This document shows positions 1-10,265 of a DNA stretch of 64,000 bases, in pieces (position 1 is the stretch's first letter; every line of letters starts with the position of its first letter). The position numbers and the translations under genes were made by a program. The notes below the pieces were generated by a model. That model was not told where the DNA came from, searched no databases, and saw only the letters and a program-made list of their open reading frames with translations. Source of the stretch: Isoperla grammatica (Eukaryota; Arthropoda; Insecta; Plecoptera; Perlodidae); contig OX246746.1 of NCBI GenBank assembly GCA_945910005.1, forward strand, positions 15,896,022 through 15,960,021, given 5' to 3'.

Positions 1-89
1 ATTAACGTACTAATCCTAAACATTCGTTGTAATTGCACTCGTTGCAACTCTATGACTTTTGGCTGAACTAATTCGTATGAAATACTTAC

Positions 90-248
90 TATCATTCTTT
101 TCCATCACACCGTTATCATCATGCCCAACGGTTTCAAAGTTATCATTATTTACATTCAACTTAGAATCTGAGTACCCATCATCAGTCGGTTTTTGTTCAG
201 CAGCATTGGAAGTACTTGCTGGCGAACCAACAGTATCAACCGCTCCAG
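90..248 (-). CDS. Candidate exon conserved in both duplication copies
   Basis: On the minus strand a TTTCAG acceptor (exon starts at 248) and a GTAAGT donor (exon ends at 90) enclose 159 nt (53 codons) open in one frame. The peptide is acidic and Ser/Asn/Asp-rich (it contains TVGSPASTSNAAEQKP and DDNGVMEKND). The paralogous exon at 17736-17894 keeps the same length, frame and splice borders, with two Lys/Glu changes. No domain is recognised. It may be an exon of a duplicated gene lying partly outside the window, or of an old mobile element. Confidence 0.3.
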
Positions 249-1545
249 CTGAAATCAATCAATATCATTTATTTAAGGCTAGGCTATATAAAAGAGTAAA
301 AGACCCTTCATTGTTGTCGACTCAAAATAAATCCCAGAATATTATCTTCATAGGCTTAACACACATATTTTTAATTTGTGTAAAATAACAATTCTATTAA
401 TAAGTAATGTTTACCTATAGGCCTACATATTAAAAACAAAGTAGGCCTACTTGTCGGCCTAACAACCAGGAATGTGTTTTTCATGAAGTCTTACTTCTTA
501 ACTGTTAGAAGAAAAACGGCCAAAATGCTACATTTCCCAACAAATATCTATAAATATCACTAGCATCACAAGATATATTTCAAATATGGGTAATTCCATA
601 CTATTTCACTAGATTAAAAAAAAGTTGTTGCAGTACCATTTTAGGAAAAATTCAAATTTTGCACACTTGATAGGGGCCCACTACCCTACTCTACCCCCTG
701 AGGGCCCAAAAACCATTTTTTTTGTCAAAACCACAGGGACTTATATAGGCCTTGAAAGGTCGCAGTGCGTTGCTAAAATTGCGCTTTCAAGGCTTAGCGG
801 TAGGGCCTAACTAGAATAACTCGGTCGTAGCCCATATGCCAGGCTCAATAACCATACCTTTAAATAATGCTCTCATGGTTTATATATATAGAATAGGCAT
901 ATATATGTTGAGGTCTTACGTAATTGATTTGTATTGAACCCATTTAAGTCCACAACACTAATGTGTAATATCAAAGTAAAGATAAAATTTTAGGTGAAAA
1001 TATTTGTTAGAAACATTTTCTATTTAGACCTGGTTTACATTACTCGCATTTTAACGAAAGATGGTTAATAATGCTTTAATTTTAGCATGTAAATGCAATC
1101 AAGTAGGCTAGCTACTACAGTTCAACTTTTTACTCGAGCTGGAACTCGGGAGTTACTCGCGTAACTGGCCATGATCCGAGTAGTGTAAACAGAGGACGGT
1201 CAACTGAAGTAATAAAACGGGGTCTTACAGGTCTGTGGGTTTGGTTAATTCATGACAAGCAACAAAATTGTGTAGGGAGGCCCTATCAGAATTTTAAAAG
1301 TTTTATTTTACAGTAATCCATAATTGGTCAATGAACAGTTGCAGGCATCGAAAAACTGAATATAACCAAAAGTAAAGGCCTAGTCCTGTTATAATTCTTT
1401 TATGAAAATAAAACAATATAAAAATCGGGCCTTTACTTCTCGAGATATGGCCGATTTTTCAAGTCAAAATCCGCCATCTTGTTTTGGCCGCCATTTTTAA
1501 TAGCTACCACTTTATGATAGCAATCATGTTTTTTTGTGATCCTCA

Positions 1546-2298
1546 AGGCGCGTACACACTGCTGCAACAAGCTGCGCAAAACGTTCGCAAACGTTTGTGA
1601 ACCAATAAGTGCGCGCGCGCAACTTACGTCCAAACTGGTGCAACATTTGCGAGGTTCGTCAGTGTTTGTCGATGTTCCAGCTACAATGCGCACCATGGAG
1701 GAGACAACCGTGGTTGCGAGTGCATGGAGACTCAAACTAACACATAGATAGCGCTGCTAAACAACACCCTTATCTGCGCCATTGATGATTAAACAATAAA
1801 CCAACAATGATCAATTGACAGATAAACTCATCCTTATAGTAGTTCATTTTCTTGCCACCAGAAACTTTGGCCTTCTCTCTTCGAAAGGATGAAAGTAAAG
1901 AAGCCATTTTGGCCCGAACACAATCCACATCGCAACCAAACCTCTCTGCGATTTCTCGCCAAGCATCGTATTTTCGATGTTTCATGTGATATTCGCTATT
2001 TGAAGGATCCCAAATACATGTTTTTTCTCTATATGAGTCAATAAGCTCAATCACTTTTTCTCGAATCCAGTCCTGCATCACGCGTGCGGTAGCCTACGAA
2101 CAGGGAAGTGCGCAGAAAGCGTCCACACCAAGCGCGCACGAACACGCAAACACCTTTGATGTACCGACTCGGAGTGGAAAACGTTTGCGAATGCGCAGCG
2201 CAGCGCGCGCGGTTTACCGTCCACACTGACAAATTTTATGGGTTTACGAACGTTTGCAAACATTTCGCGCAGCTTGTTGCAGCAGTGTGGACGCGCCT
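1546..2298 (-). mobile_element. Non-autonomous PIF/Harbinger DNA transposon
   Basis: The 753-bp element is bounded by ~59-bp terminal inverted repeats beginning AGGCGCGTACACACTGCTGC on the left and ending in the complement of AGGCGCGTCCACACTGCTGC on the right. Flanks are TCA (1543-1545) and TTA (2299-2301), read as a 3-bp TTA duplication with one mutation. Copy 2 of the segmental duplication has the empty site GATCCTTATACACCCA (near 19880), confirming the borders. No DDE transposase is present; the only ORF is the MADF protein at 1770-2078. The TTA target and MADF/Myb-like protein together indicate PIF/Harbinger. Confidence 0.85.
1770..2078 (-). CDS. MADF (Myb/SANT-like) domain protein of the Harbinger element
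   Basis: The 102-aa ORF starts at the ATG at 2078; an upstream in-frame GTG adds one codon. It begins MQDWIREKVIELIDSYREKT and continues CIWDPSNSEYHMKHRKYDAW, then REIAERFGCDVDCVRAKMA and a basic segment FRREKAKVSGGKK. The Trp spacing and three-helix pattern match the MADF domain, a DNA-binding module. Such Myb-like proteins are encoded beside the transposase in PIF/Harbinger elements and help it bind DNA and enter the nucleus. The reading frame is intact inside the element's TIRs. It could be a relic or still be translated; no separate promoter is evident. Confidence 0.75.
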   Translation of the reverse strand: MQDWIREKVIELIDSYREKTCIWDPSNSEYHMKHRKYDAWREIAERFGCDVDCVRAKMASLLSSFRREKAKVSGGKKMNYYKDEFICQLIIVGLLFNHQWRR

Positions 2299-2401
2299 TT
2301 ATAGGCTACTCCCACCCATACATAACACAAGTAATCAGGAAACTAAGTACCCCCAAATTATACTGATTCCTTGAATTTTGCTAGCTGGTCCATGGACTAG
2401 G

Positions 2402-3103
2402 TATTTGGGGAATGAATGTGACTTTGATTTTTTCAACGAAATTTAACAAAAATCACTTTTTTATGTTACCTGTTACTGTATCTTTCCAATTATGTAAGGC
2501 GCATGCTTCAAATAGTACGTATTTATGTTTTAAATCAATTTCATTCTGTTGAATTAGCTAGAGCCTATGCCTATGCACGCCATTCACCATTACCAACATG
2601 CATACAGCCTACTGGATGCTACAATCAGCTGTTCTACGTTGATTCTGTAGCCAACGTATGAAATGAAACCGAATATCGCCCGCAAACTTGAAGAAGGGGT
2701 AATTTATTTTTTGGGTATAAATTTATTTTAAAAGAATAACCCCTTCTTCAAATTACCCCTTCTTTAAATTTGAAGAAGGGGTAATCTATCGAAAATACTG
2801 TGATTACTATACAGTAACTTGTGTTTAAGTTGGTGCATCTGCTGATAACAAAGAACCAAAGCACTTATTTTGCTGCAGAGATATTTCTCTTCATCCTAGT
2901 GTTGAACAATGGCGAATGGCGTGCATAGGCCTACGCATAGGCTCTAGCTAATTCAACAGAATTAAATTGATTTAAAACATAAATATGTACTTTTTAAAGC
3001 AAGCGCCTTAAATAATTGGAAAGATACAGTAACAGGTAACATAATAAAGTGATTTTTGTTTAATTTCGTTGAAAAAATCAAAGTCACATTCATTCCCCAA
3101 ATA
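2402..3103. mobile_element. Fold-back element with ~200-bp terminal inverted repeats
   Basis: Left arm 2402-2595 (starting TATTTGGGGAATGAATGTGA) is the diverged inverse complement of right arm ~2891-3103. Both sides are flanked by the 12-bp repeat CCATGGACTAGG (2390-2401 and 3104-3115). The other duplication copy has a single uninterrupted CCATGGACCAGG (near 19978). The centre contains repeated GAAGAAGGGGTAA units in both orientations. There is no coding capacity. Long TIRs and a long TSD suggest a MULE-like fold-back element; the superfamily is inference. Confidence 0.8.
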
Positions 3104-4287
3104 CCATGGACTAGGCCTAGGAGGGGAAAGGAGAAGGAACCGGACGGGGAGAAATAGAAAATAACGCCAGCCATCGGTCTCAGGAGACTTGTGAGAAACA
3201 CGTGCGTGATGCTGAATTTCAGCCACAAGAATAGGCCTAGGCCTACCTTGCTTGGGAAGACATTGCCAGTTTCGTTTAGAATCTTTGCCTACGGTCTAGG
3301 CCTAGGAGTCTAGGCCTAGGGCCTACGACCATTGGGTTTCAAGCTAACTTCAAACCCAATGCCTTGACCTCTAGACCTAGACCTAGGCCTAGGCCTAGGC
3401 CATCCAATGCCTAGGCCTAGGCCTAGCCTAAGTTGGCTCTTATTCAGTTGGCATTCTTAAGTAACTGCTATTATATCTGTAGCTACCACTAAATGGCTGC
3501 ACGAAAATGCTGGATGAATGAAAGATAATTATTACCTGACATTTCTTAGAAGTAACAGTAGGACGCAATTCCAGGTAGCATGCTGCAACAGAAAGCTCAC
3601 GAATGCCGGCATCAAGCAGTGGCCGACACACACAAGACAGCATTGCCAGTCACCACCCACAGCCTACTAAACTACGGATGTACGGTCACTGTTGTTGCTG
3701 TTGTTGTTATTTAATAATGTAATAAATCAGATTTTAAAGACACCCTGGAACAAAGATAGGAAGCCCTGGAAAGCACCAGTTGGAATTAATTGGAAGAACA
3801 ATTCAGAATACAACAAACACAACATGAAAAGTACTTCTGTCGTTACTCGTGACCAATCACAACGTCTCTTTCCGCCTGGATGTAACAGATTCGCGCAAAG
3901 CGCGGTATGTTTAAATTTTGGTAATTTTTGGTTGTGTTTGTTGTATCCTGATTTTTTCCAGTTCATTTTTTTTCCTTCCAACTGATGGGTTGCCCTCCCA
4001 ATTGTATTGTATTGTTGCCATGAATCACACATAACATTATGTGTAAAAAGTCTCAATATATGGACAAAACATGAATAATGAAGAAATGCTGTTCCAGCTT
4101 AAAGTACAAGTTAAGAGCCTTGTTAATTCGAGCCAATAGTGTACAGAGACATAACCCGAAATAAAGAAAATTGAACAGATCACGTGATTGTATCGCTGTG
4201 TGAGTGTAGTAGAAAGGATTCCATAAGTAAAAAGATTTCAAGAAAGTCTCCTTTTGTTCCATCACATATGATAAGATGAACTGGAAG

Positions 4288-5131
4288 CAGAGCTGGGCAA
4301 AATACTCAAATATTTGTATTTTAGATACAAAATACTGAAATAAATGTATTTTAGATACAAAATACAAGATACTTTTAGAAACATGTATTTTCGATACAAA
4401 ATACATTTGTATTTTCGATACAAAATACATTTGTATTTTCAAAAATACTTAAAATAAAATACATTTCCCTATGCTACAACTACAACTACCGGGAAATAAA
4501 GAACAACCAAAATATTTTTCTTTTAAAATTTTGGATGTAGGTTTAACAAAAGCAAGTGCTTAGTGTATGTCTAGAACATTAATTTATTCATCATCATGTA
4601 ACGGACAGTACAATACAAACAATGATGGTAGCACAAGCTTGATTCAAATTACACTCATTGCTGCCCATTGGCTTTCAGAATTACAAGTTTTTGGAACAAT
4701 CCTTCTGATAATGCATTTCTGCGTGAATTGTTTACAATACTGGTAAATGAAAACATCCTCTCCAGTGGGGAACTTGACGTCAAGCTTGTATTGTACTCCA
4801 GAAACATTTGTTTTATGGCCGGATACAAGCTTAGCATTTGAATGTCTCTGCGTTTATCTAGGAGGTATTGTAGTACTTCCAACTCTCCTTTAGTGTTATT
4901 TTTAAAACGAAGAGGAGTATCGACCATATTGTCTTCTTTTTCAAAAGAGAAAAAGTCATCATCATCAGTAGTAGATGAATTAAATGTATTTTGTTGGGAA
5001 AAGTATTTTGTAAAATACAAAATACTAATGTATTTTCGATACAAAATACAAGATACTTTAAGCTCGGGTATTTTCGATACAAAATACAAATGTATTTCAA
5101 ATACATGTATTTTTGATACTGCCCAGCTCTG
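4288..5131 (-). mobile_element. hAT element remnant with hATC dimerisation domain
   Basis: The element is bounded by the 8-bp direct repeat ACTGGAAG (4280-4287 and 5132-5139). The ends are CAGAGCTGGGCAAAATACT and the complement of CAGAGCTGGGCAGTATCAA. Subterminal regions are tandem TACAAAATAC-type repeats on both sides. The minus-strand ORF at 4655-4950 encodes the C-terminal hATC dimerisation region (LSLYPAIKQMFLEYNTSL, SSPLERMFSFTSIV, NNSRRNALSEGLFQKLVILK). The rest of the transposase is deleted, so the copy is non-autonomous. Confidence 0.85.
4655..4950 (-). pseudogene. hAT transposase C-terminal fragment
   Basis: This open segment ends at a TGA at 4655-4657. It preserves about 95 residues of the hAT family dimerisation domain, including the P/SER-like SSPLERMFS core and the RRNALSEGLFQKLVILKAN end. 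The catalytic DDE part and N-terminal BED finger are absent because the element is only 844 bp. It is a relic of the transposase gene inside the element at 4288-5131. Confidence 0.75.
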
Positions 5132-5503
5132 ACTGGAAGCAAATAAAAATAGAGTCGAAAGGACCATCTATTATAACGAAAGCAACAAAGATAAGTCGCC
5201 AACATGGAACCGAATTACAAATGCACTAGGGATTAGTACTTCAGTTAACTTTACACTCCTGTCTGCAAAGGCGAAATTATTCTTTGAAAATATTCCGTTA
5301 ATAATAATTGACGTTTTAAAGTCGTATATGCATCCTAGTTTCCTATACCAGATCGTTTGCTGATGCCTAGGGAAAAATATTCTTTAACATTGTTGATCAA
5401 CGTGAATATTTCACTGTAAAATTGCCGTTTTGCGGTAATCCAATGTTTGTGCGCCTGCGCTTCTTGTCGTGGACGATTTGTCATCTAGGATGGTAATATT
5501 CTT

Positions 5504-6183
5504 GGTATTTGTTTAGTATCACTGATCACGCTTCTTACTCACTATTTCCAATGAAAAACGCCAAAGTCTTGTTTAAAGTGTTATTTTTATTGAACAATGT
5601 TAAATTGTCTTTCTTTTGATGCTTATTATAATATTGTAGTTAGTTTTTAAGAGTAATAAATGATTGTTTGAAGTTTTTATATGAAAAGTTGGCGTCTTCT
5701 TCCTTGTTTCCTGCTTGTGTCCGGTGCAGTGCTGCCAATGAAGAAGGTAAAATAACGAAATCACTGCATAATTTGAAGAAGGGGTATTTAATCGTAGGGG
5801 CCTAGTTTGCACGTACATCCAAAACCCCCCCCTAACCTCTGGCAAACTATCCAAAACCACCCCCTAACCTCGGGCCAAGTTACTTTCGGGCACAAGAGGT
5901 AGGGTTTTTTCATGTACTTACGTTGGTAGACCACCCTTTATGTGTGCTCCGAACAGCTGCGCCCTCGCACGTCTGCCATATTTAACGTGATTGTGTTGTC
6001 AAATCGATGCAACTTCAAAACGATAATTAAATATGAAAGAAGAGACTATTTGTATTGAAAATCACTGGAGCTTACAGATGAATCATGAAATAACAATTAT
6101 GTACTGCGCATATGATCAATATCGCAAAGGAATACAGAAAAAAAGTGAGTACGAAACGCGATCAGTGATACTAAACTATTACC
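5504..6183. mobile_element. 8-bp-TSD DNA transposon, GGTA-ended family (copy A)
   Basis: The direct repeat ATATTCTT lies at 5496-5503 and 6184-6191. The ends are GGTATTTGTTTAGTATCACT and the complement of GGTAATAGTTTAGTATCACT. The interior is homologous, in inverted orientation, to the element at 20016-20725 (shared CTGTATTCCTTTGCGATATTGAT and AACGCCAAAG-type segments). There is no transposase. The 8-bp TSD fits hAT, P or Merlin groups; the GG terminus leans toward Merlin. The superfamily is unresolved. Confidence 0.7.
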
Positions 6184-6323
6184 ATATTCTTTAATTTTGT
6201 TGTTCAACATGAATAAAACTCACGTTAGTTTCTATTTTGAAGATAATACAACGTTTGAACGTGATGTAAAATGCAGAGGGTAGGATGAGGTTTAACAGTC
6301 TGACACCTAGAGGGAGGCGGAGA

Positions 6324-6366
6324 TGTTTGGGACGGACGTAAAAGACATCGAAGCGGGCCAGAATGG
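6324..6366 (+). CDS. Possible short first exon (weak)
   Basis: An ATG at 6324 opens MFGTDVKDIEAGQN and runs 43 nt to a consensus donor G|GTAAGT. No downstream exon with matching phase was found. This is reported only because a convergent plus-strand gene may exist nearby (see 8199-8336). Confidence 0.12.
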
Positions 6367-8198
6367 TAAGTAACCTGTATTTTAATTCCAGTTGAGGCTG
6401 GCCCGATTTAACCAGAAACTGAAACTACCAGGGGCTGAATTAGCAAAGCTCGACTATATTTAAAAGTTATATTTCTTAAATATATAAGAAATATACAAAA
6501 AGTAAGGCCAACTTGATTGAAAACATCTACAACCAAGCCTTAACTTTTAGCTTAACTTAAAGGGTGAGGAACATTCAATGGAAATCATTAAAGATGTAAA
6601 ATAAATGTGTGTATGTTTTAGCATTCAAATATATAATCTTTTGCATATAGGGTCAGTATGGGTACAATGACACTCAAAATATTTCCAAAAATGAGACATC
6701 TGATTTCTACAAATCCAAATTAATTTCTAAATAAACAAATATTTTTCACTTCAATGTGTGTTGGTATAATGAAAAACATTTTAATTTCTTGTATACACAG
6801 TTCAACTGGCACTACTGTTTTTAGGTACCAAAAGCTTTCACACATAGCCTCAAATCGTTTGATGTGGCCAATGTTTTGTTTTGTTCTATAGTTAAAAGTA
6901 TACACATACCATGCACAAATTAATAAGCGTATTAATTTTACTAACTGACCCTGTAAGTACAATGATAAGTAATGATAATGCATTATGATTATGTATTAAT
7001 GACTGTACACTCGTCTGAATCTATTTTTATGTGTACGAAAGAGAAATGTTTCATATACATAAAGAGATTCCGACGATTGTACAGTCTCTATTAGGCACAT
7101 TACTAGTCTCCATTGAAGGCCTATTATGGTTTTAAACTGGTATTTCTTTGGTATGGAAACCACAATTCAAACACTGAAGTGGTATTATTTGATTGATGCA
7201 ATGCAAAACATACATGTCACAGGATTACATTTATATTGAAATGAAAATACAACACATGGAAAAATGAGAATTAGTAGTTTGTTAATATGTTTTGACGTTG
7301 CTATGATATCTCTAAAATCATCGATCCTATACACTGGTATCATATTGATAGACTAAAAATAAGTTCCACGGTAAAAAACCCCATGCCCGAACCGGGATCC
7401 AAACCCCGGCTTAGGAAGCAAAAATACACCCACTACACCAAGGAGCCACACGAAACGCAGTAAGATATGGGCCCTGTCAATCAATATCAATTAAAAATAA
7501 AAAAAAAATAAAGCCATCTTGGCACAAGAAAGGAAAATAAAAACCATACAGGCATACATGGATCAGTCTTGTTAAAGCTACTCAGCTCTATTATCGTCTA
7601 CCCCTTCACTACTCTCTCTGCTTGCTGAAGGGACAATGAGGCAGTGTTTATCTTGCTCCCATCAAGTAGTAACATTACCTACTACACGCAAGTGGGAGAT
7701 AGCATGTTGGCATATTAGAGAAGTCACTCATAAGCATACCGTATGTATAACCTCACTCACAGTCTAAAGAGAATACTAACTCTGGCTCCAACATCACTGG
7801 TTATGATCACATTTGAAACAAACGGCCAATGCGCCACTACTTAATTTTAGTAATATTTATTACATGGCACCAGCTGTTACAGTATAGTAAAAGAAATTAC
7901 AGTCAAACTTCATTATGACGTTTTTGAGTGAATGTCATAAACATGAACACAAAAATTTAGAACACTAAAACAAATTACCCAGAAAAATTTAGTATTATTT
8001 AAATTTAAAAGGTTTCTTCTTTAGCTTTAAAATTAACATTGTACGTACTTACACAATAAGGTGGGACCACTAACAAACTGACCTCCCAAGCGTGAAAATG
8101 TAGTACCGTACTACAGGAACGTCCTAACCAAGTTTGACTGTAGTTCACTCATAAATCATAATACTACAATACATAAAGTACACAGCTGTTTCTTGCAG
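6367..8198. other. AT-rich region with no recognised gene
   Basis: AT-rich sequence with many stops in all frames. The only structured item I see is the tRNA-like segment at 7377-7447. It may include 3' UTR of the minus-strand helicase gene or introns of a plus-strand gene. Confidence 0.4.
7377..7447 (-). repeat. tRNA-derived SINE head or tRNA pseudogene (Arg-CCT-like)
   Basis: The minus strand reads GGCTCCTTGGTGTAGTGGGT (box A TGGTGTAGTGGG), then CTTCCTAAGCCGGGG, then a box B-like GGTTTGGATCCC. The anticodon-loop region TTCCTAA resembles tRNA-Arg(CCT). Acceptor and anticodon stems are poorly paired, so this is not a functional tRNA gene. Confidence 0.5.
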
Positions 8199-8336
8199 CA
8201 CTGTTTACCAGTTCGAATAACTAGTGTCTGCAACAAATATGCGATTGTGGACTATAATTGTGAAAATACTAAGCACCGTGTGAATGTTGAGTCTTCTGAC
8301 TTTACTTCAAGTGGTATTACACATTTAAAATACCTA
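8199..8336 (+). CDS. Candidate internal exon of an unidentified plus-strand gene
   Basis: A polypyrimidine acceptor (CTGTTTCTTGCAG) and a GTATGT donor enclose 138 nt, 46 codons in phase 0/0, open throughout: HCLPVRITSVCNKYAIVDYN followed by CENTKHRVNVESSDFTSSGI. It reads like real protein, perhaps a small beta-rich fold, but I recognise no family. A possible terminal exon follows at 9563-9674, with the hAT element 8546-9508 between. The gene would converge on the helicase gene. The phase between the two exons does not match directly, so at least one exon would be missing. Confidence 0.35.
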
Positions 8337-8545
8337 GTATGTATTCAGTCTCACAGTTGTCTTTTTTTAAACTATTATAAGCGCAGAAAAGTGATGGTAT
8401 ATACTAGTAATATCATCTACCTATCTCAAAGTAATAACATTAAAGCACATTAAAAAATGCATTGGCATCCATTATTAACCCTGTTCAATTTCATGAACTC
8501 CAAGGCCATCTGCTCGCACAATGCATTCAACAGTGTTCAATAAAT

Positions 8546-9508
8546 TAAGGCTGGGCATCGATGTAAATCGACAACATCGACATCGACGGCAAATAATCGA
8601 TGTCGAATCGCGATGTCGGAATATTTTCGACATCGATATCGAAACGAAAATAATCGACATCGTTTTTTTTTAAATTGATAAATAATCAATTATTAATAAA
8701 AAAAACTTTGTCACCTGTTAAATGTAGGGATAACGACGGTTAAGCATTTCACTTACCGGTTAATCGAACCGGTTTTTAATCAGTTAATAACGGCAACAAA
8801 ACTCAGTTTTCGTCTGCAACGGGAGATAACTGACCTAGGCCTACGTGACGGCCATGCGGGCCGGTCAGCTTATTTTTATCGTCATAAACACAATTGTGGA
8901 TATTGCTTTCAATTTATTTTAACGCAATATCCGATTGTAGAGGCTTATTCAAGTCGTTTTTCATTAATCCGTTCTTGATTACTTGCTGCGAAGTGAACTG
9001 TCAACAGGCGGCCGCTTGCATTCCACTCGCCTGCGTCTATCGCGACGCGATCTCGCTTCCACTCACGCGTCCTGCGACTAGCGCTTTCTCTCTCTCACGG
9101 CGGCCGATAGCAGCCGACACGGCGAACTACTTCGTCGCGTCTCGCTCAGACCATTGTTCTCTCGCTCTTTCTCGTTCGGCCGCATCTGTTCTCACTTGTC
9201 GAGTGCCGGGGGTTTCATTCAAGGGATGGCTCGCGCTTTAGTACGCGCGATCTGCAAATACTTAGGGGGGGGGGGGCTTGAGAGTGTGCGGTATCCTTTG
9301 ATACGTGTCAGTTTGGACTAAAAGCGGCCGTGGACGAATAACTATGCCGCCCTATAGTTGAAAGTTCCCATTTTTCGCGTGAATTGACAATTGATTAGTT
9401 ATTTAATTAATTGACGAAAAAATCGATTAAAACCCAAAAAAATCGATGTCGATAATCGTCACCGACATCGATTATTAATCGATTAATCGATGTCGACGCC
9501 CAGCCTTA
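8546..9508. mobile_element. hAT-like MITE (TAAGGCTGGGC ends)
   Basis: A perfect 8-bp TSD, CAATAAAT, lies at 8538-8545 and 9509-9516. Ends are TAAGGCTGGGCATCGATGT and the complement of TAAGGCTGGGCGTCGACAT. Subterminal regions are ATCGAT/TCGACATCGA-rich on both sides. The GC-rich centre contains a 12-G run (9265-9276). No transposase is seen; the 115-codon open frame at 8894-9241 shows no recognisable domain. Confidence 0.85.
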
Positions 9509-9562
9509 CAATAAATGCAATACATCACGCTTTGTACACGACCATCAGGCGTAATATTACAG

Positions 9563-9674
9563 AGTTTACCATGTCATGTCTTACTACCATTGTAAAGAGC
9601 GCAAGCTCATTTTGGTGAATAAAGATAAAGAGTTTGCGTGGACAAAGAAAAATAGCAATAGTAATACTTTTTGA
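9563..9674 (+). CDS. Candidate terminal exon of the same unidentified gene
   Basis: After a TAATATTACAG acceptor, one frame is open to a TGA at 9672-9674, encoding VYHVMSYYHCKERKLILVNK then DKEFAWTKKNSNSNTF. The composition is protein-like. An AATAAA-type signal follows at about 9855. Support is reading-frame quality and splice signals only. Confidence 0.3.
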
Positions 9675-10265
9675 TTCTATCACATTATCATTTTAAAAAT
9701 AGCATTTTATCACTCTCATCACAAAACCTAGATTAAGCCCATTATTCAAGATGCCGACGTTAGAGGTAATAGATTGACATCGACTTAATTTTTGTATTTT
9801 AATGGCCAGGTAGTAAAATGTCAGGTTTGGCATCTCTACTCTGCACCCTAGTAAATAAATATTAGTGCTACATAGTCACCAGAATTGAAGCAAATCACAA
9901 TATGTAGGAAAGTCCCTTTCTTATGTTGGTATCAACATGTACTTGTCAAAGTCAGCAACAAAACTATTTCTTGATCCTATAATGGAGACTTTCATACATT
10001 CGTTATGTTTAAAAGCTACAACCCCACATGTATGACATGCAAACTGCAAATATATATCAGTTAATGTTAAACGAAAGCCAATTTGTTCAGAAATTGCCAA
10101 ATAGTTTTCAATCACACTAAACATGTCGATCATCTCGTTCTTTTCAGACTTTGGTTACACTGATAGTATATCGTTGATTATGAACAAAATTGTAGTGTAT
10201 TTGGAAAACAAAACACCTAGGCTACCTATGCAAACATTATGAGTATGACAAAACTCTCTGTAACT
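9675..10265 (-). other. Presumed 3' UTR of the helicase gene
   Basis: This follows the helicase stop codon at 10266 on the minus strand. AT-rich, with no other ORF supported. Confidence 0.45.

Larger units (their letters stand above)
1..4000. repeat. Segmental duplication, copy 1
   Basis: This block matches 17645-21601 in the same orientation, with only scattered single-base differences once transposon insertions are removed. The match ends sharply after TTGCCCTCCCA (4000 here, 21601 in copy 2). The left border is cut by the window edge. Copy 1 carries two private insertions, 1546-2298 and 2402-3103; copy 2 has two others. The copies are non-adjacent direct repeats, about 13.6 kb apart. Confidence 0.93.

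Noticed and set aside
3285..3430. CRISPR-like repeat array from the AGGCCTA runs
   Set aside because: Irregular spacing, no unique spacers, and the context is eukaryotic.
7377..7447. Functional tRNA-Arg gene
   Set aside because: Boxes are present but acceptor and anticodon stems do not pair; kept only as a tRNA-derived repeat.
8894..9241. 115-codon frame in the hAT-like MITE
   Set aside because: GC-rich segment with Ser/Ala/Arg bias; no transposase similarity.
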